Program-made: the position numbers and the translations under genes | NCBI RefSeq assembly: GCF_009730915.1 | Contig: NC_052474.1 | Span: 4,623,501 to 4,687,500 of the forward strand | Length of the DNA stretch: 64,000 nt | Direction of reading: 5' to 3' | Source of the DNA: Dioscorea cayenensis subsp. rotundata | Taxonomy: Eukaryota > Streptophyta > Magnoliopsida > Dioscoreales > Dioscoreaceae | Part shown: positions 45,980 through 58,261 of the stretch, one piece after another | Layout: every line of letters starts with the position of its first letter | How positions within the stretch are numbered: position 1 is the first letter of the stretch | Notes under the pieces: model-generated | Seen by the model: the letters and a program-made list of their open reading frames with translations, nothing else | The model's database searches: none | Told to the model about the DNA's origin: nothing

Positions 45980-48900
45980 ATGTTGTTGTCTCAGTTGCTC
46001 AACTTCATCACCACCACCTTCATCATTTTGGTCTTCTCAACCACCGCCACCGCCGCCAACCTTTCACTCCCTCACCCTCTCATCTCCTTCCTTGAAAGCC
46101 TCCCACAATCCTCACAGCGCCTGCTTCTCTGGAACAACACCCTGCCACCCTGCCAATGGCCGGGTGTCTCCTGCTCTTCCAACTCAACAAGCATCACCTC
46201 AATCGACGTCTCGAGCCTCGGCCTCTCCGGCCAACTCTCCTCCTCCGCTCCCCATCTCTGCCGTATCACCACCCTCCGTGAGATCATTCTCAGCTACAAC
46301 AACTTCTCCGGCCCTATTCCCCCTTCCCTCTTCCACTGTCCTTCACTCACCAGCCTCCGCCTTGGCTTCAACTCCCTCTCCGGTCCCATCCCTCCGGACG
46401 TCCTCCTCGCCACCCATCTCACTGAGCTCGTCCTTAGCAACAACTTCCTCTCTGGCAGCATTCCCAAACAACTCCTCCGCCTCCCCCACCTCCAACTTCT
46501 AAATCTCCACAGTAATAATCTCACTGGCCCTTTACCTGACTTCCCACCTTCATGCTCTGTTTCCAAGCTCAATCTCAACAAAAACATACTCTCTGGCCCT
46601 CTCCCTCCTACTCTTTCCAACTGCGTCAACCTCACCGAGTTCTTAGTTTCTTCAAACAAGCTCTCGGGTATCATCACTAGTGATGCCTTTGTGGGTCTTC
46701 GGAGTCTGCAGTGCCTCTTCATGGAAAACAATGACTTCACCGGCGAGTTGCCGAGGAGTTTGCTTGGTCTCACTGGTTTGACAGTGCTGGTCCTTTCTAA
46801 AAACCAGTTTAATGGCACTATACCTGAAGCCATTGGCCACCTTCAGTCTCTGACCGAGATTTTCCTCTGGGGGAACAATCTCACCGGCCCCATTCCTCGC
46901 TCTGTAGGTACTCTTGCACTTCTGAAAACTCTGGAGCTTTCAAGTAACCAGCTTGTGGGGCCTTTACCATCCGAGCTTGGGAACTGCAGTTCCTTGGTTG
47001 AACTTCTGCTTCAGTTTAATCTCATTGGAGGTCCTATCCCACCGGAGATTTCCAATCTGAAGAAGCTGGAGAAGCTCTACCTCTTTGATAACGAATTGGA
47101 GGGAATCATTCCACCGCAGATTGGAAACATGACCAGTCTCATCGACTTGCAGCTTTACAACAACAGCTTGAGTTTCCGGATTCCTGCAGAGGTCGTTTAC
47201 TTGAGGAACTTGAGGTATATGTCATTGGCTTTCAACAAGCTTTCCGGCGAGGTGCCTGGGGAACTTGGCCGGAACTTGTCCTATGGCTTGGTGAAGTTGG
47301 ACTTGACTGGAAATGATTTCCATGGGCTAATACCTCCATATCTCTGTGAAGGGGGGTAAACTTTATGCTTTGGTTATCGGGATTAATCGATTCAATGGTA
47401 GTTTTCCCACCAGCATTGCCGGGTGTTCTTCTCTTTGGAGGTTTACTTCGAAAAACAATCTTCTCCATGGAAGCATACCTGATAATATGCCTGCAAATCC
47501 TGGGATTTCATACATGGACCTCAGTAATAACTTTTTTGACGGCCATATTCCTTCTATTCTTGGTTCTTGGACCAACCTTTCAATGCTAAATATATCCAAT
47601 AATCTTCTATCTGGGTCCATCCCTCCTGAACTTGGCAATCTCAAGAAACTGGGAAAGCTCTCGCTTTCTGCAAACAAACTGAATGGATCCATACCTTCTG
47701 AATTAGGCAACTGCACAGAGCTTCTGGAGTTGGTCCTTAGTAATAACCTTCTTTCAGGGAGAATTCCTGCGGAGATTGTGGTATTGGACAAACTGAGGAA
47801 TCTATTGCTCTCTGGGAACAAATTCTCTGGAGGTATACCTGATTTTTTTACACCAACTCAAGATCTTTTAGAATTGCAGCTTGGTGACAATATGCTTGAA
47901 GGCTCCATTCCTTCCAGTTTAGGTAGTCTTCAGTACATTTCCACTGCTCTCAACCTCAGTAGTAATAGATTGAATGGTAGCATTCCACCTAGTCTTGGCC
48001 AACTTCGTGGCCTGGAAGTGCTTGACCTGTCCAACAATTTCTTGTCTGGTGAGATCCCTTCAAGATTGAGTGACATGGTTGCTCTTACCTTTGTGAATGT
48101 TTCTTCTAATCAACTCTCTGGTAGACTACCTGAGGGCTGGATTAAGTTTTTAAATTCATCACCAGCTTCATTTTCAGGTAATCCAGCACTATGTATAGTT
48201 GGCAATTATTATTGCCAAAAGGAAGCAAAAGAACATGGCCATGGAATTCACTGGGCAATAATACTTGTTATTGTTGTTCTTGGTATAATTTTCTGTTTAG
48301 TAGGAATGCGCATAGCCACATATGTTGCAGCTGGGAGAGCACAGGATGGTTCTTCTCATCTTCCATCGTCCATTCGTAGTGTTGACTCGGTGGCAGACTT
48401 CCCTGAAGATCTTACATATGAGGATATATTGCGAGCTACTGAAAAACTTGAGTGAGAAGTATGTGATTGGGAGAGGAAAAACATGGTACTGTTTACCGGA
48501 CAGAGTTTGAGGCTGGAAAACTCTGGGCTGTGAAGAGGGTCGATTTGTCACAGTCCTGTTTCATACTTGAAATGAAGGTTTTGAGTTCAGTGAAGCACCG
48601 AAATCTAGTGAAGGTGGCAGGCTATTGTGTGAAAGATGGATTCGGTATGATAATTTATGAGTACATGCCTGGTGGCACTCTTTTTGATACTCTACATGAC
48701 AGGAAAACACAAGTTGCATTGGATTGGGAAACCCGGCATCGAATTGCTTTAGGCATAGCGCAAGGTCTTTCTTATCTTCACCATGATTGTGTGCCGCGGA
48801 TAGTTCATAGAGATGTTAAATCTAACAACATACTGATGGATTCTGACTTGGAACCAAAGATTGGAGACTTTGGAACAGCAAAACTATTAGGTGATGCAGA

Positions 48901-49419
48901 ATCAAGCTCAACAGTGTCTGTGGTTGTAGGAACTCTTGGTTACATTGCTCCAGGTATGTGTGTCAGCTACTACTCAAATCAATATCTGCATTCATTTGGT
49001 GTATTTTTTGGCAGTTGGTGCTTTCTGGTTATATTTTCTAATTCATACAGAGATTGGATATTCGACCAAAGTGACAGAAAAATCAGATGTTTACAGCTAT
49101 GGAGTTGTTCTGTTAGAACTTCTTTGCCGGAAATTGGCAGTGGATCCAAATTTTTGGAGATGGTGTTGATATCGTGACCTGGATAAGATCAAAACTAGAA
49201 AATGCAGATATGTTTAGCCGTCTCTCTTTGCTTGATGTGGAGATGCAGTACTGGATGGAAGATGAGAAAAATAAAGCGCTCGAACTATTGGATTTAGCTA
49301 TTTCATGCACCAAGGTAGCATTTGAAGCAAGGCCCTCCATGAGAGAAGTTGTGGGAATGCTGATGAAGATGAAGGGTAGAGAAATTAAGAAGGAAGATAA
49401 GAAGAAGGCCTCTTTCTAA
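45980..49419 (+). CDS. LRR receptor-like kinase (subfamily XI type), copy 1, frame interrupted
   Basis: Signal peptide from ATG 45980 ([19 protein letters not shown]), N-terminal cap with CQWPGVSC, about 24 LRRs of the plant LxGxIP type, a transmembrane helix near 48255-48320 ([18 protein letters not shown]) and a kinase domain. The kinase has GRGKHGTVY, the catalytic Lys in [18 protein letters not shown] (GDFGTAKLL) and GTLGYIAPE; one intron, 48954-49050, splits the APE glutamate. It is an RD kinase with all key residues. By family it resembles LRR-XI receptors for peptide ligands (PEPR-like wording), at the plasma membrane. The frame shifts four times, at 47351-47356 (G run), 48442-48446 (A run), 48477-48481 (A run) and 49151-49155 (T run), each one base too long compared with copy 3, the copy 2 sliver or the family. 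Otherwise the coding length would be 1112 residues. Pseudogene or consensus errors: see findings. Confidence 0.9.
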
Positions 49420-50240
49420 TGGACGTGTGCTTTGATATGCAATAGTAACAACCGCTCGAAGTCTACTAGTCTATTATTGTGATGATATATAGTATGTAAA
49501 TTCTTCAAACCATGTGCAACTATTTGGATCACTGGCACTTTGACCACAATTGGTCACCTCTGCTCCTTTTGTTCTGATTCACAGAGGGGCCAAATGTTCA
49601 GCTTTGGTCATTGTGATCCTTTGCAAGGATTAAAGTTGTTCAGATTGTCTCCTTTGTAAATTAGTCACTGTAGCGCCAGAGCCACTTGAGTTAAGTGGCG
49701 AGTGGCACTCAAAATAAATTGTTCATGTGGCACTCTTTCAACAAACAATAAAAATAAAAGAATTACTGTAGTACTTGACTTAATTTTTTTTTTTTTTATT
49801 GATTTGTTTCATCGTCCTTAATTTGTGTTGCATGCTAACAAGAGATTTTAAATTTAGATTTATAGTTCGTAAATAGCACAATTTAATTTTTTTAAAAATT
49901 AATCACATTTTAATTAAAGAAGATACATGGTACAAAGACAAGCAAGTACAGAAAATATAGTCTACTGGCACTGGCAGTGCACTATTGAAATATGTTCCAT
50001 CATATTTGCAAAGGAGGTTGGGATAATTTGAACAGGCTTCCCACTGGTACTTGTATCTTTCGCCAAGCGTCCTGTGTCCAAAGGGGAATGTCTAGATAAA
50101 GCAAAATGATTGTATTAAGCTTGCTTCATTCTTGTCAACCAATATCATTTTCAAATTTATACATGTCTCCTCTTTGAATTTCTTCTATATCTGTTTCCTA
50201 TAACCTCTTTTATTTTAATAAATTTGAATTGAAAAAAAAT
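49420..50240. other. 3' flank of receptor-kinase copy 1
   Basis: 3' UTR and AT-rich spacer with no gene. A short stretch at 49675-49740 contains two related phrases around AGTGGC / GTGGCACTC, possibly decayed repeat ends. Confidence 0.45.
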
Positions 50241-50790
50241 ATTGAAATTTATTCCTATGTCTTTTTTTTTTGGATCTCTTCTTTGGATTTCTTCCATCTA
50301 TGTCTTCTAAATTGGTGAATATTTTCCACTCAGTTGTGTTTCCCTCTTTTTTCTTTTCTTTGTGTCTCTATTAGTTTTGTTGTTTTTTTTTAAGTTTATC
50401 ACCTCTAGTGATAGACTCTTTTTGTAGTTTTTTTTTTCATTTATTTTTTGTTGTATTTGTTGTACTTGTTTGTTTGCTATTTTTTTTTCAATAAATTTGT
50501 TGTTTATTTATTTTTAACAAAAAATAAAAATAAAAAACTAACATAATCACTCCTTTTGATCATGCTCTACTGCCTTCTATTTGTGTCTCAATGTTGTTCT
50601 TCTTTTATCTATTATGGAGTAGTAGTTTTTTTCTTTGTTTTATGTGTTGTTTCTATAGTTTGCTTTTAGCTTTATTTATTTATTTTAATTTGTTATTATT
50701 GTTTTGATTTTTTTTTGTCTCATGTGTTTGTCTTTGTACTTTTTTTTTCAATAAATTAAGATTTATCCATCTTTATAAAAAAACCTAGAG
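50241..50790 (+). mobile_element. Tandem plus-strand LINE 3' ends
   Basis: Two T-rich segments each end in the LINE terminal phrase on the plus strand: TTTTTTCAATAAATTTGTTG with TTTATTTATTTTTAAC and an A-rich tail at about 50488-50530, and TTTTTCAATAAATTAAGATT with TATCCATCTTTATAAAAAAA at about 50745-50785. Words such as CATGTGTTTGTCTTTGTACT precede the ends. These are 3' UTR pieces of 5'-truncated copies. The second end recurs at 58860-58932, so it was present before the receptor unit duplicated. Confidence 0.55.
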
Positions 50791-51203
50791 CTATCTTTTG
50801 CCACAAGAAAATATATATATATATATATATATATATAAACAAATTCAAATCACACGATTCACACTGCCACCAAAGAAATTAATAGAGTCAAATAAACAAT
50901 ACTTTTAGATAGGCAAAAACATAGCAACAAAAATAATAGTAAATATAAACTACTTTTAAAATATATGAATTCTAGATTATAAATAATCAATTAGAATAGA
51001 TTTTATGAGATTTGAATTAATTCGGGATGTTTGCGAATTAATAATTAACTGGTATTTAAATTAATTTTATTTATAAACTAAACAAAATTATTTTTGCTTT
51101 GTGTAAAATGAATGAAGATAAGCTTAATGATTATTAAAAGAATTTTTAACTCTGTTAAATGTCACATAGCAATTAGAGGCCTATCTCCATGTGCACACTT
51201 GCG
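50791..51203. repeat. Duplicated flank of the receptor unit (upstream of copy 2)
   Basis: Aligns with 58930-59660 less a LINE insert: shared text ATCACAC, AATAGAGTCAAATAAACAA, CATAGCAACAAAAATAATAG, TAAATATAAACTACTTTTAAA, AATTAGAATAGA, TGTGAAATGAATGAAGATAAGC-like words and TTAATGA-TATTA. In copy 3 this flank lies upstream of a whole receptor gene; here it runs straight into a kinase fragment. Includes an (AT)n run at 50811-50837. Confidence 0.7.
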
Positions 51204-51229
51204 TTTGAGGATCTTACATATGAGGATAT
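51204..51229 (+). pseudogene. Receptor-kinase copy 2 sliver, left part
   Basis: GAGGATCTTACATATGAGGATAT (quoted in two parts: GAGGATCTTACA, TATGAGGATAT) equals copy 1 text at about 48403-48426, coding for EDLTYEDI at the start of the kinase region. All LRR and transmembrane coding DNA expected to its left is missing. The copia element begins directly after it, and the continuation is at 55919. Confidence 0.75.
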
Positions 51230-51456
51230 TGTTAGAAGTATGAGTATGCATTCTCTTTTAGTCTTTGACCATTTGACCATTTCATTGTTTTCAGTTAGAG
51301 TGAGTGGCTAGCAATCAGGGTTGTTTCAAGTAGTGCCACTATTTTTTCCTTGTTTGTTACTGCATGTTGTACCACTCCTTGGAATTGAGTTATTTAATGA
51401 AGTGAGATCCAAGAGATCATGATTACGGCAAAATAAGCTTCACTTAGTTTTTTTCA
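51230..51456 (+). repeat. 5' LTR of Ty1/copia element 1
   Basis: About 227 bp beginning TGTTAGAAG and ending TTTTTTTCA, paralogous to 55687-55918. It is followed directly by a primer-binding site of the initiator-Met tRNA type (TGGTATCA...GAGC), usual for plant Ty1/copia. By eye the two LTRs differ at roughly one position in nine. Confidence 0.85.
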
Positions 51457-54400
51457 TGGTATCAAGAGCCCAGATCCAATGGTGAATCCTGCATTGTCCA
51501 ATACAGCCTCTTCTTACACATTCACAAAATCTCAATTCTTCTCCTTCAACTGGTCTCTTACCCGACCTTCCTTCAACCACCTCATCAACGTGATGCTTAC
51601 AAGGGACAATTATCTGCTGTGGAAGGCACAGTTTCTGCCTTACCTGCGAAGCCAACAATTGCTCGGATATGTCGAGGGGACCATCGTGCGTCCATTAGTG
51701 GCAATCACACAGAGCAATGAAGAAGGAACTGCAGTAGTCCCAAATCGAGAATATTGCATCTGGTATCAACTGGATCAACTTGTGCTCAGTGCCTTGTTGT
51801 CCTCACTCACTGAAGAGATCTTCTCCCATGTCCTTTTCTTGTCTACTTCTAGAGAGGTATGGCTCACTTTGGTGAAAATGTTTTCATCAAGCTCCAGAGC
51901 CCGAATCATGCAGATCCGAATGCAACTGTCTCCTTTACAAAAGAAGGATCTCTCAATTAATAACTATTTTCACAAGGTTAAAAATCTTACCATTACTCTG
52001 TCAGCTATTGGTAACCCCCTTCATGAGGAAGAGATTGTATCCTACCTATTGGCAAGACTTGGTTCCGAGTATGACCCTATAGTCACGAGTGTTACCACTC
52101 GCACTGCTCTGTCAGCTATTGGTAACCCCCTTCATGAGGAAGAGATTGTATCCTACCTATTGGCAAGACTTGGTTCCGAGTATGACCCTATAGTCACGAG
52201 TGTTACCACTCGCACTGATTTAGTAACTATGGGAGATTTGTTTGCTCATTTGTTGAGCTTTGAGCTGAGACTTGAGCATAACAGTACCAGTTTTTAGATA
52301 GCAACAGCAAACAATGTTAGTATGAGTCCAACAAACCAAGCCCGTGGCGGTGGTAGAAACAATCGTGGCCGAGGCCGTGGAAGAGGAGGACGATTTCTTG
52401 ATGGTTATGGTAATCCCAGACAATGAAGTAATGGACCACGACCAATTTGCCAAGTTTGCGGCAAACCAGGACATGAAGCATTGCGCTGCTACCACAGGTT
52501 TGATCACACGTACCAGTCGGAGGAAAATCACATGGTAGCAACAGTAACTAAAAATTTATATTCAGTTGATCCAAATTGGTATGTAGATACTGGAGCAATG
52601 GACCACATCACTAATGACCTGAAGAGATTGACTACCAAGGAACCCTATGGTGGTACTAATCAAGTCCAAGTCGCAAATGGGCAGGTTTGTCAATTACTTA
52701 TACTGTAAATTCCTCTCTTGTTGGATATACCAAACCTTTATTTCTGAAAAATATTCTCCATGTTCCAAAAATTAATCGTCACTTACTATTTGTTCATAAG
52801 CTTGCTCTTGACAATAATGCTTTTGTTGAGTTTCATTCTGATTGTTTCCTTGTTAAGGATCAAGCCACGAAAATAGTCATTCTCAAGGGCAAATATAAAA
52901 GCGGACTTTATGCTTTTGCTCACTGCCAACCAAATTAAGCACTTCTTTCAGCTTAACTCACTCAAGAGCAGTGGCACCAGAGAATAGGTCATCCATCACC
53001 TTCAATTGTCCAAGCAATCCTGGAGAATAGCAAGCTTGCTGTAGGTTCAAACAAGTCTAATTCTATTTGTAGTGCTTGTTAGCAAGCCAAAATACATCAA
53101 CTTCCTTTTAGCTCATCATCTCATGTTTCTTCTCATCCTTTAGAACTTGTTTATTCAGATGTTTAGGGTCCTGCTCTTCCATCTGTTGGAGGTTATAAAT
53201 TTTATGTAAGCTTTATTGACGACTTTAGTAAATTTACATGGATTTATTTTCTCCGACACAAGTCAGATGTAAGCAAATTTTCTTTCAATTTTCAAAAACA
53301 TGTTGAGCGTATGTTTGGCCGAAAAATCCTCACTATTCAAACTGACTGGGGTGGGGAATATCAAAAACTCCACAAATTTTTTAACCTTGAAGGTATCAAT
53401 CATAGAGTCTCTTGCCCTCATACCCATCAACAAAACGGGTCAGTCAAAAGAAAACACCGACACATTGTTGAAACTGGTCTTTCCCTACTTGCTCAGTCAC
53501 ACATGCACATTCGTTTTTTGGGATGAGGCATTTCATACCACTTGTTTTCTGATTAATAGAATGTTGAGTCGTGTGATATCTGGTAATACACCCTTAATAC
53601 GTCTTTTTGGCCATGATCCAGATTACTCCTTTGTTAGGGTGTTTGGATGCACATGTTGGCCAAACTTGCGACCTTACAACTCAAGAAAACTTGCATTCCG
53701 AACTAAACAATGTGTTTTTTTAGGTTATAGTGGGTCTCACAAAGGGTACAAATGTCTTGATCAGTCTACAGGACGAGTCTACATTTCTTGTGACGTGGTG
53801 TTTGATGAGCAAGTATTTTCTTTTCAAAAGTCCTCTGAAAATGTTTCACACTCTGTTCCAAATCATTCACACTCCACTGTCCTTCCTCCTTTAGTTACCT
53901 CTTAACTTCCTCGTATCGACAAAGATCCAACAACATCTATTCCTCCTAATCCAGCAAGGGATGAAATTCAGATAAGTAATTACAATACTAACCCTATGAC
54001 CGACAATGTTACTTTGAATTCTGAGTCTACAGATGCTCAAGATGGACCCACTAGTCAACAACATGGTGTTGATCATCATCCAATGAGAACGAGATTACAA
54101 AACAACATCCGGAAGCCGAGGAAGTTCAATGATGGCACTATTCCATATCCGACAAATAGGAGGGCATTCTCAACATTAGCTAAACCAACTACTCACATTT
54201 AAGCTATGCAACATCCTCAGTGGAGAAGTGCTACGGATGCAGAGTTTAAAGCCTTGCTCAAAAATAAAACTTGGCAACTGGTACCACCAAGGGGAAGCGT
54301 GAATATTATCGATTGCAAATAGGTCTTCAAACTCAAAAGAAAAGCAGATAGTACTATTGATAGGTACAAGCACGCCTTGTTGCAAAAGGATTCAAGCAAA

Positions 54401-55686
54401 GGTATGGAATTGATTATCTTGAAACTTATAGTCCAGTAGTTAAGCCTACAACTATTCGGATTTTTTTTGTCTATTGCAACCTCCAAGGGATGGATATTGA
54501 GGCAGATTGATATACAAAATGCATTTCTTCATGGTGTGTTGCAAGAAGAAGTCTACATGAGGCAGCCTACAGGGTATAAGAATGTTAATTTTCCTCCTAA
54601 TTATGTTTGCTTGTTGGAAAAGGCCTTGTATGGGTTAAAACAGGCACCTAGAGCATGGCATTCTAGGCTAACCTACAAACTCCAGGAACTCAGGTTCACA
54701 ACATCCAAGTCTGACACATCTTTGTTCATTTTTAACCAAAATGGAATCACAATATTCATGCTTATTTATGTCGATGACATAATCATTGTGAGTTCCTCTG
54801 CTAGTGCGTCAGACAAACTAATCTAACAATTGACACAAGACTTTGCCGTCAAAGACCTTGGACCATTGGAGTTTTTTCTAAGCATTGAAGTCAAGTCTAC
54901 CAAAAATAGTATTTTGTTGTCGCAAGGAAGATATATTGCAGATCTCTTGGGAAGAACAAACATGAAGCAATGCAAAGAAATATCTACACCTATGGAAATT
55001 GGTGAAAAATTGACCAAGACTGAATGAGTACAACTATCAGATACTGACACTTTTCAATACAGAAGCATAGTAGGAGCATTGCAGTACCTTACAATCACAC
55101 ACCCAGATATTCCATTTGTAGTGAACAAAGTATGCCAATTTTTGCAACATCGCACTGATCTCCATTAGACAGCAGTGAAAAGAATTCTACACTACATCAA
55201 GGGTACTCATACTAGAGGAATATGGCTTCCGAAGTCTTCTTGAACAACTCTCAATGCTTTCTCGGACGCAGACTGGGCTGGATGCCTAGATGATCGGCGC
55301 TCTACAAGAGGGTTTGCAATCTTTCTAGGCTCAAATCTTGTATCATGGAGTTCAAGAAAACAACCTACAGTATATCGTTCAAGCATGGAGTCAGAGTACA
55401 AAGCAATTGCAAATGCTACAGCAGAGGTGATATGGATACAATCGTTATTGTGCGAACTTGGTATTTTTCAGAATAATGCTCCTAGGCTGTGGTGCGACAA
55501 TCTTGGAGCAACCTATTTGACTGTTAATCTAATCTTCCATGCTAGAATGAAACATATTGAATTTGATTTTCACTTCATTCGAGAGCAAATCTCAGACATG
55601 TTTACTAAAGCTCTGACCAAACCAGTATTTCGTTCATTTTGCAACAATCTCAATCTGAAGACTCTTTAGTTGTGATTGAGGGAGAC

Positions 55687-55918
55687 TATTAGAAGTATGA
55701 GTATGCATTCTCTTTTATTCTTTGACCATTTGACCATTTCACTATATTCTAGCTGTTAGAGTAATTGGCTAGCATTCAAGGCTGTTTCAAGTAGTGCCAC
55801 TGTTTTCACCTTGTTTGTTACTGTACGTTGTACCACTCCTTGGAATCAAGTTATTTAATAAAGTGAGATCCAAGAGATCATGATTACAAAAAAAATAAGC
55901 TTCACCTAGTTTTTTTCA
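55687..55918 (+). repeat. 3' LTR of Ty1/copia element 1
   Basis: About 232 bp matching the 5' LTR over its whole length, ending TTTTTTTCA immediately before kinase-fragment sequence. It is preceded by the polypurine tract GAGGGAGA. Confidence 0.85.
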
Positions 55919-56024
55919 TATTGCGAGCTATTGAAAACATGAGTGAGAAGTATGTGATTGGGAGAGGAAAACATGGTGTTGTATACCTGACAGGGTTTGA
56001 GGCTGGAAACTAAGGGCTTTGACG
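55919..56024 (+). pseudogene. Receptor-kinase copy 2 sliver, right part
   Basis: Continues the fragment at 51204-51229. It reads [20 protein letters not shown], then VYLTGFEAG, in one frame, matching the P-loop region of copy 1 at about 48427-48525 and showing four A residues in both A runs where copy 1 has five. The match ends abruptly at about 56010-56024 where a second copia fragment begins. The rest of the kinase is lost. Confidence 0.8.
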
Positions 56025-58190
56025 TATCCCAAAAAGATACATCTTTTAAACTTTGGATCAAGCTTGGACCTCTCATCACCAGGAATATGCACATAAGCCG
56101 GACATCCAAAAATCTTTAATCCTGACAAATCAATGTCATTACCTGCCCACACTTTCTCTGCGGTCTTCCCATCAAAAGGGGCCCGCGGTGATCTGTTGAT
56201 AAGGTAACAAGCCACGTTGACTGCTTCTGACCAGAAACTCTTCCAAAGTCTTGCATTCAACCTCAAGTATCTTGCCCTTTCAGTAATATACCTGTTCATC
56301 CTTTTGGAAACATCGTTTTGCTGAAGTGCCTCTAAATGCCCTACTCCTCACAAAATTCCAGAAACTGTGAATATGTGTACTCTATGCCATTATCTGTTCT
56401 CAAATATTTAACCATTTTGCCAGTCTAATTTTCAACTTCTACTTTCCAGGCCTTGAACTTTAAGAAAACTTCAAATTTACCCAGACCTTTCGTGAGAAGT
56501 TATCAATAAAGGTCACAAAATATTGAGATCCTCCTAATGACAGCTCTTTGGTCGGCCCCATACATTAGAATGTACATAATCCAGAATTCCCTCAGTTTTG
56601 TGTTTACTAACCTTGAACTTCACTCTGGACTGTTTCCTCATTAAACAATACTTGCAGAAGTCTAATTTGCAACAACTAACTTTCTTAAGCAACCCTCGTT
56701 TGTGAAGAGCAACCTTCCCAATTTCACTGAGATGACCTAATCTCATTTGCCACAGAAAGGTTGTGTCATGATCTGATTCTGCAACTGCTGCTCCGTTTAC
56801 AACTGTATTCCCAATCAATCTGTAGATGTTCCCAGCACTCCTCTCTCCCTTCATCATTATCAGTGCACCCTTGCTCACCCTAATGCAATCCTCCTCGGTT
56901 TTATAGCCAAAACCATTCGCATGCACTGTCCCGAGTGAGATCATATTCTTCTTCAATTCTAGAATGTGTCTTACATCATACAAGGCATGAACAACACCAT
57001 CATTCATATGAATTCTGATATGTTCTTTCCAGCAATAGCACATGCCTTATTGTTCCCTATGTAGACAAAACGGAAACTACCTGATGTGTATGAACTGAAC
57101 CAATCCTTGTTGTGAGTCATATGGAAAGAACAACCTGTATCCAGAACCAATGAGTCCAATGGCCGACATGACGAAACAGAAAGAAGATCGCCATCCCATA
57201 TCAGCAATCTAAATCATTGTTCTGAACTATGTTTGGAGATTTTAATGAATCATCGATCTTCTCATTAAACTATTTATTCTTCATTGGACAATCCTTACGA
57301 ATATGCCCAAACTGCTGACATCTGTAACATTGTACAAGTTTTCTACCTCTAGAGTTTGACCTAGAATTCCTTTTTCTGAAATTTTCCTTCCCTTGCTTTC
57401 ATCCACAATCCTGATTTCCTTTCACATAAAGACTTTCCGTTACAAAACCCTCAGAATTATTCTGTCTACACTAGTTATGGGCTAATAGTGCAGTAGTAAT
57501 CTCATCTACCTTTACTGTATCCTTTCCTCATGTGAGTGTCGTCACCAGGTGCTCGTATGAAGGCAGTAAAGAGCACAATAGTATCATCGCCTTATACTCA
57601 TCTTCAATTCGAATCTCGATTCTCTACAAATCACTGATGGTTTGATCGAAGTAGTTGATATGTGCCACCAGATCTCCACCCTCTTGCATCTTTAGCCCGT
57701 ACAACTTCTGCTTCAGATAGAGTTTATTTGTTAGAGACTTTGACATATACCTGGCTTCCAATTTCTTCCAAATCTCCACTGGAGATGAGAGATGCATGAC
57801 GTGATATAACACATCATCTGCCAAACAAAGCCGAATTACTGCTATTGCTCTCACCTGCAATTCCTCCAAATCGGCATCATCTATGCTGTGAGGTTTAGTC
57901 TCCCACAAAGCCTTCAACATCCCTTACTGCGCTAACAGATCGTTGACCCTCCTTTGCCATAAGCCGAAGTTCCCAGTTCCATCAAACTTTCCCACATCGC
58001 AACGGAGTTCATCAACTTCAACAAATCTCTCTGATACTAGTTGTTGAGAAATTGAATTATGATCTAAAGAGAAAATAAAAAACAATCACACAAAAGGCAT
58101 GAGATTTAACGAGGTTCGACAGAGTATGCCTACATTCTTGAGAGCGGAGCGGCTGCCGTTTCTCTTATTAGAAAATTAATTAGGATTACA
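56025..58190 (-). mobile_element. Ty1/copia fragment, gag to integrase, opposite strand
   Basis: Minus-strand coding remains, from high to low coordinates: gag (UBN2-type text IWKKLEARYMSKSLTNKLYL, about 57624-57920), a CCHC knuckle (CYRCQQFGHIRKDC, about 57300-57340), protease (LVLDTGCSFHMT, about 57130-57170), GAG-pre-integrase (LWQMRLGHLSEIG) and the integrase C-terminal part (SFWSEAVNVACYLINRSPRA; FGCPAYVHI). A primer-binding-site-like TAGTATCAGAG (minus) at about 58028-58038 adjoins an LTR beginning near 58042. RT, RNase H and the 3' LTR are absent. It is a different copia lineage from element 1 (wording like Tnt1-94-type polyproteins). Several breaks; a fossil. Confidence 0.85.
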
Positions 58191-58197
58191 TATTATA

Positions 58198-58198
<1 letters not shown>

Positions 58199-58254
<56 letters not shown>
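58199..58254. repeat. (AT)n microsatellite
   Basis: About 27 uninterrupted AT units at the outer edge of the LTR of copia fragment 2. It obscures the true end of that LTR. Confidence 0.95.
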
Positions 58255-58257
<3 letters not shown>

Positions 58258-58261
58258 ATCC

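Larger units (their letters stand above)
51230..55918 (+). mobile_element. Ty1/copia retrotransposon, near full length, degenerate
   Basis: An element of 4.7 kb with both LTRs. In order: gag (51479-52300 region, UBN2-type; it contains an exact in-frame tandem repeat of about 111 bp), CCHC zinc knuckle (CQVCGKPGHEALRC), protease (WYVDTGAMDHIT), integrase (GAG-pre-integrase and rve core, about 52700-53900), reverse transcriptase (about 54220-54830, with YVDD) and RNase H (about 55030-55665), then a purine-rich tract and the 3' LTR. Integrase before RT defines Ty1/copia. The coding region is broken in roughly ten places, so it is a fossil. LTR divergence of about 10-12 percent by eye suggests an age of several million years at usual plant rates. 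It lies inside a receptor-kinase fragment. Confidence 0.92.

Noticed and set aside
45969-46502. Ser/Pro-rich 177-codon frame overlapping the first LRRs (also at 61702-62115)
   Set aside because: It is the +1 shadow of the LRR frame and occurs in both receptor copies for that reason.
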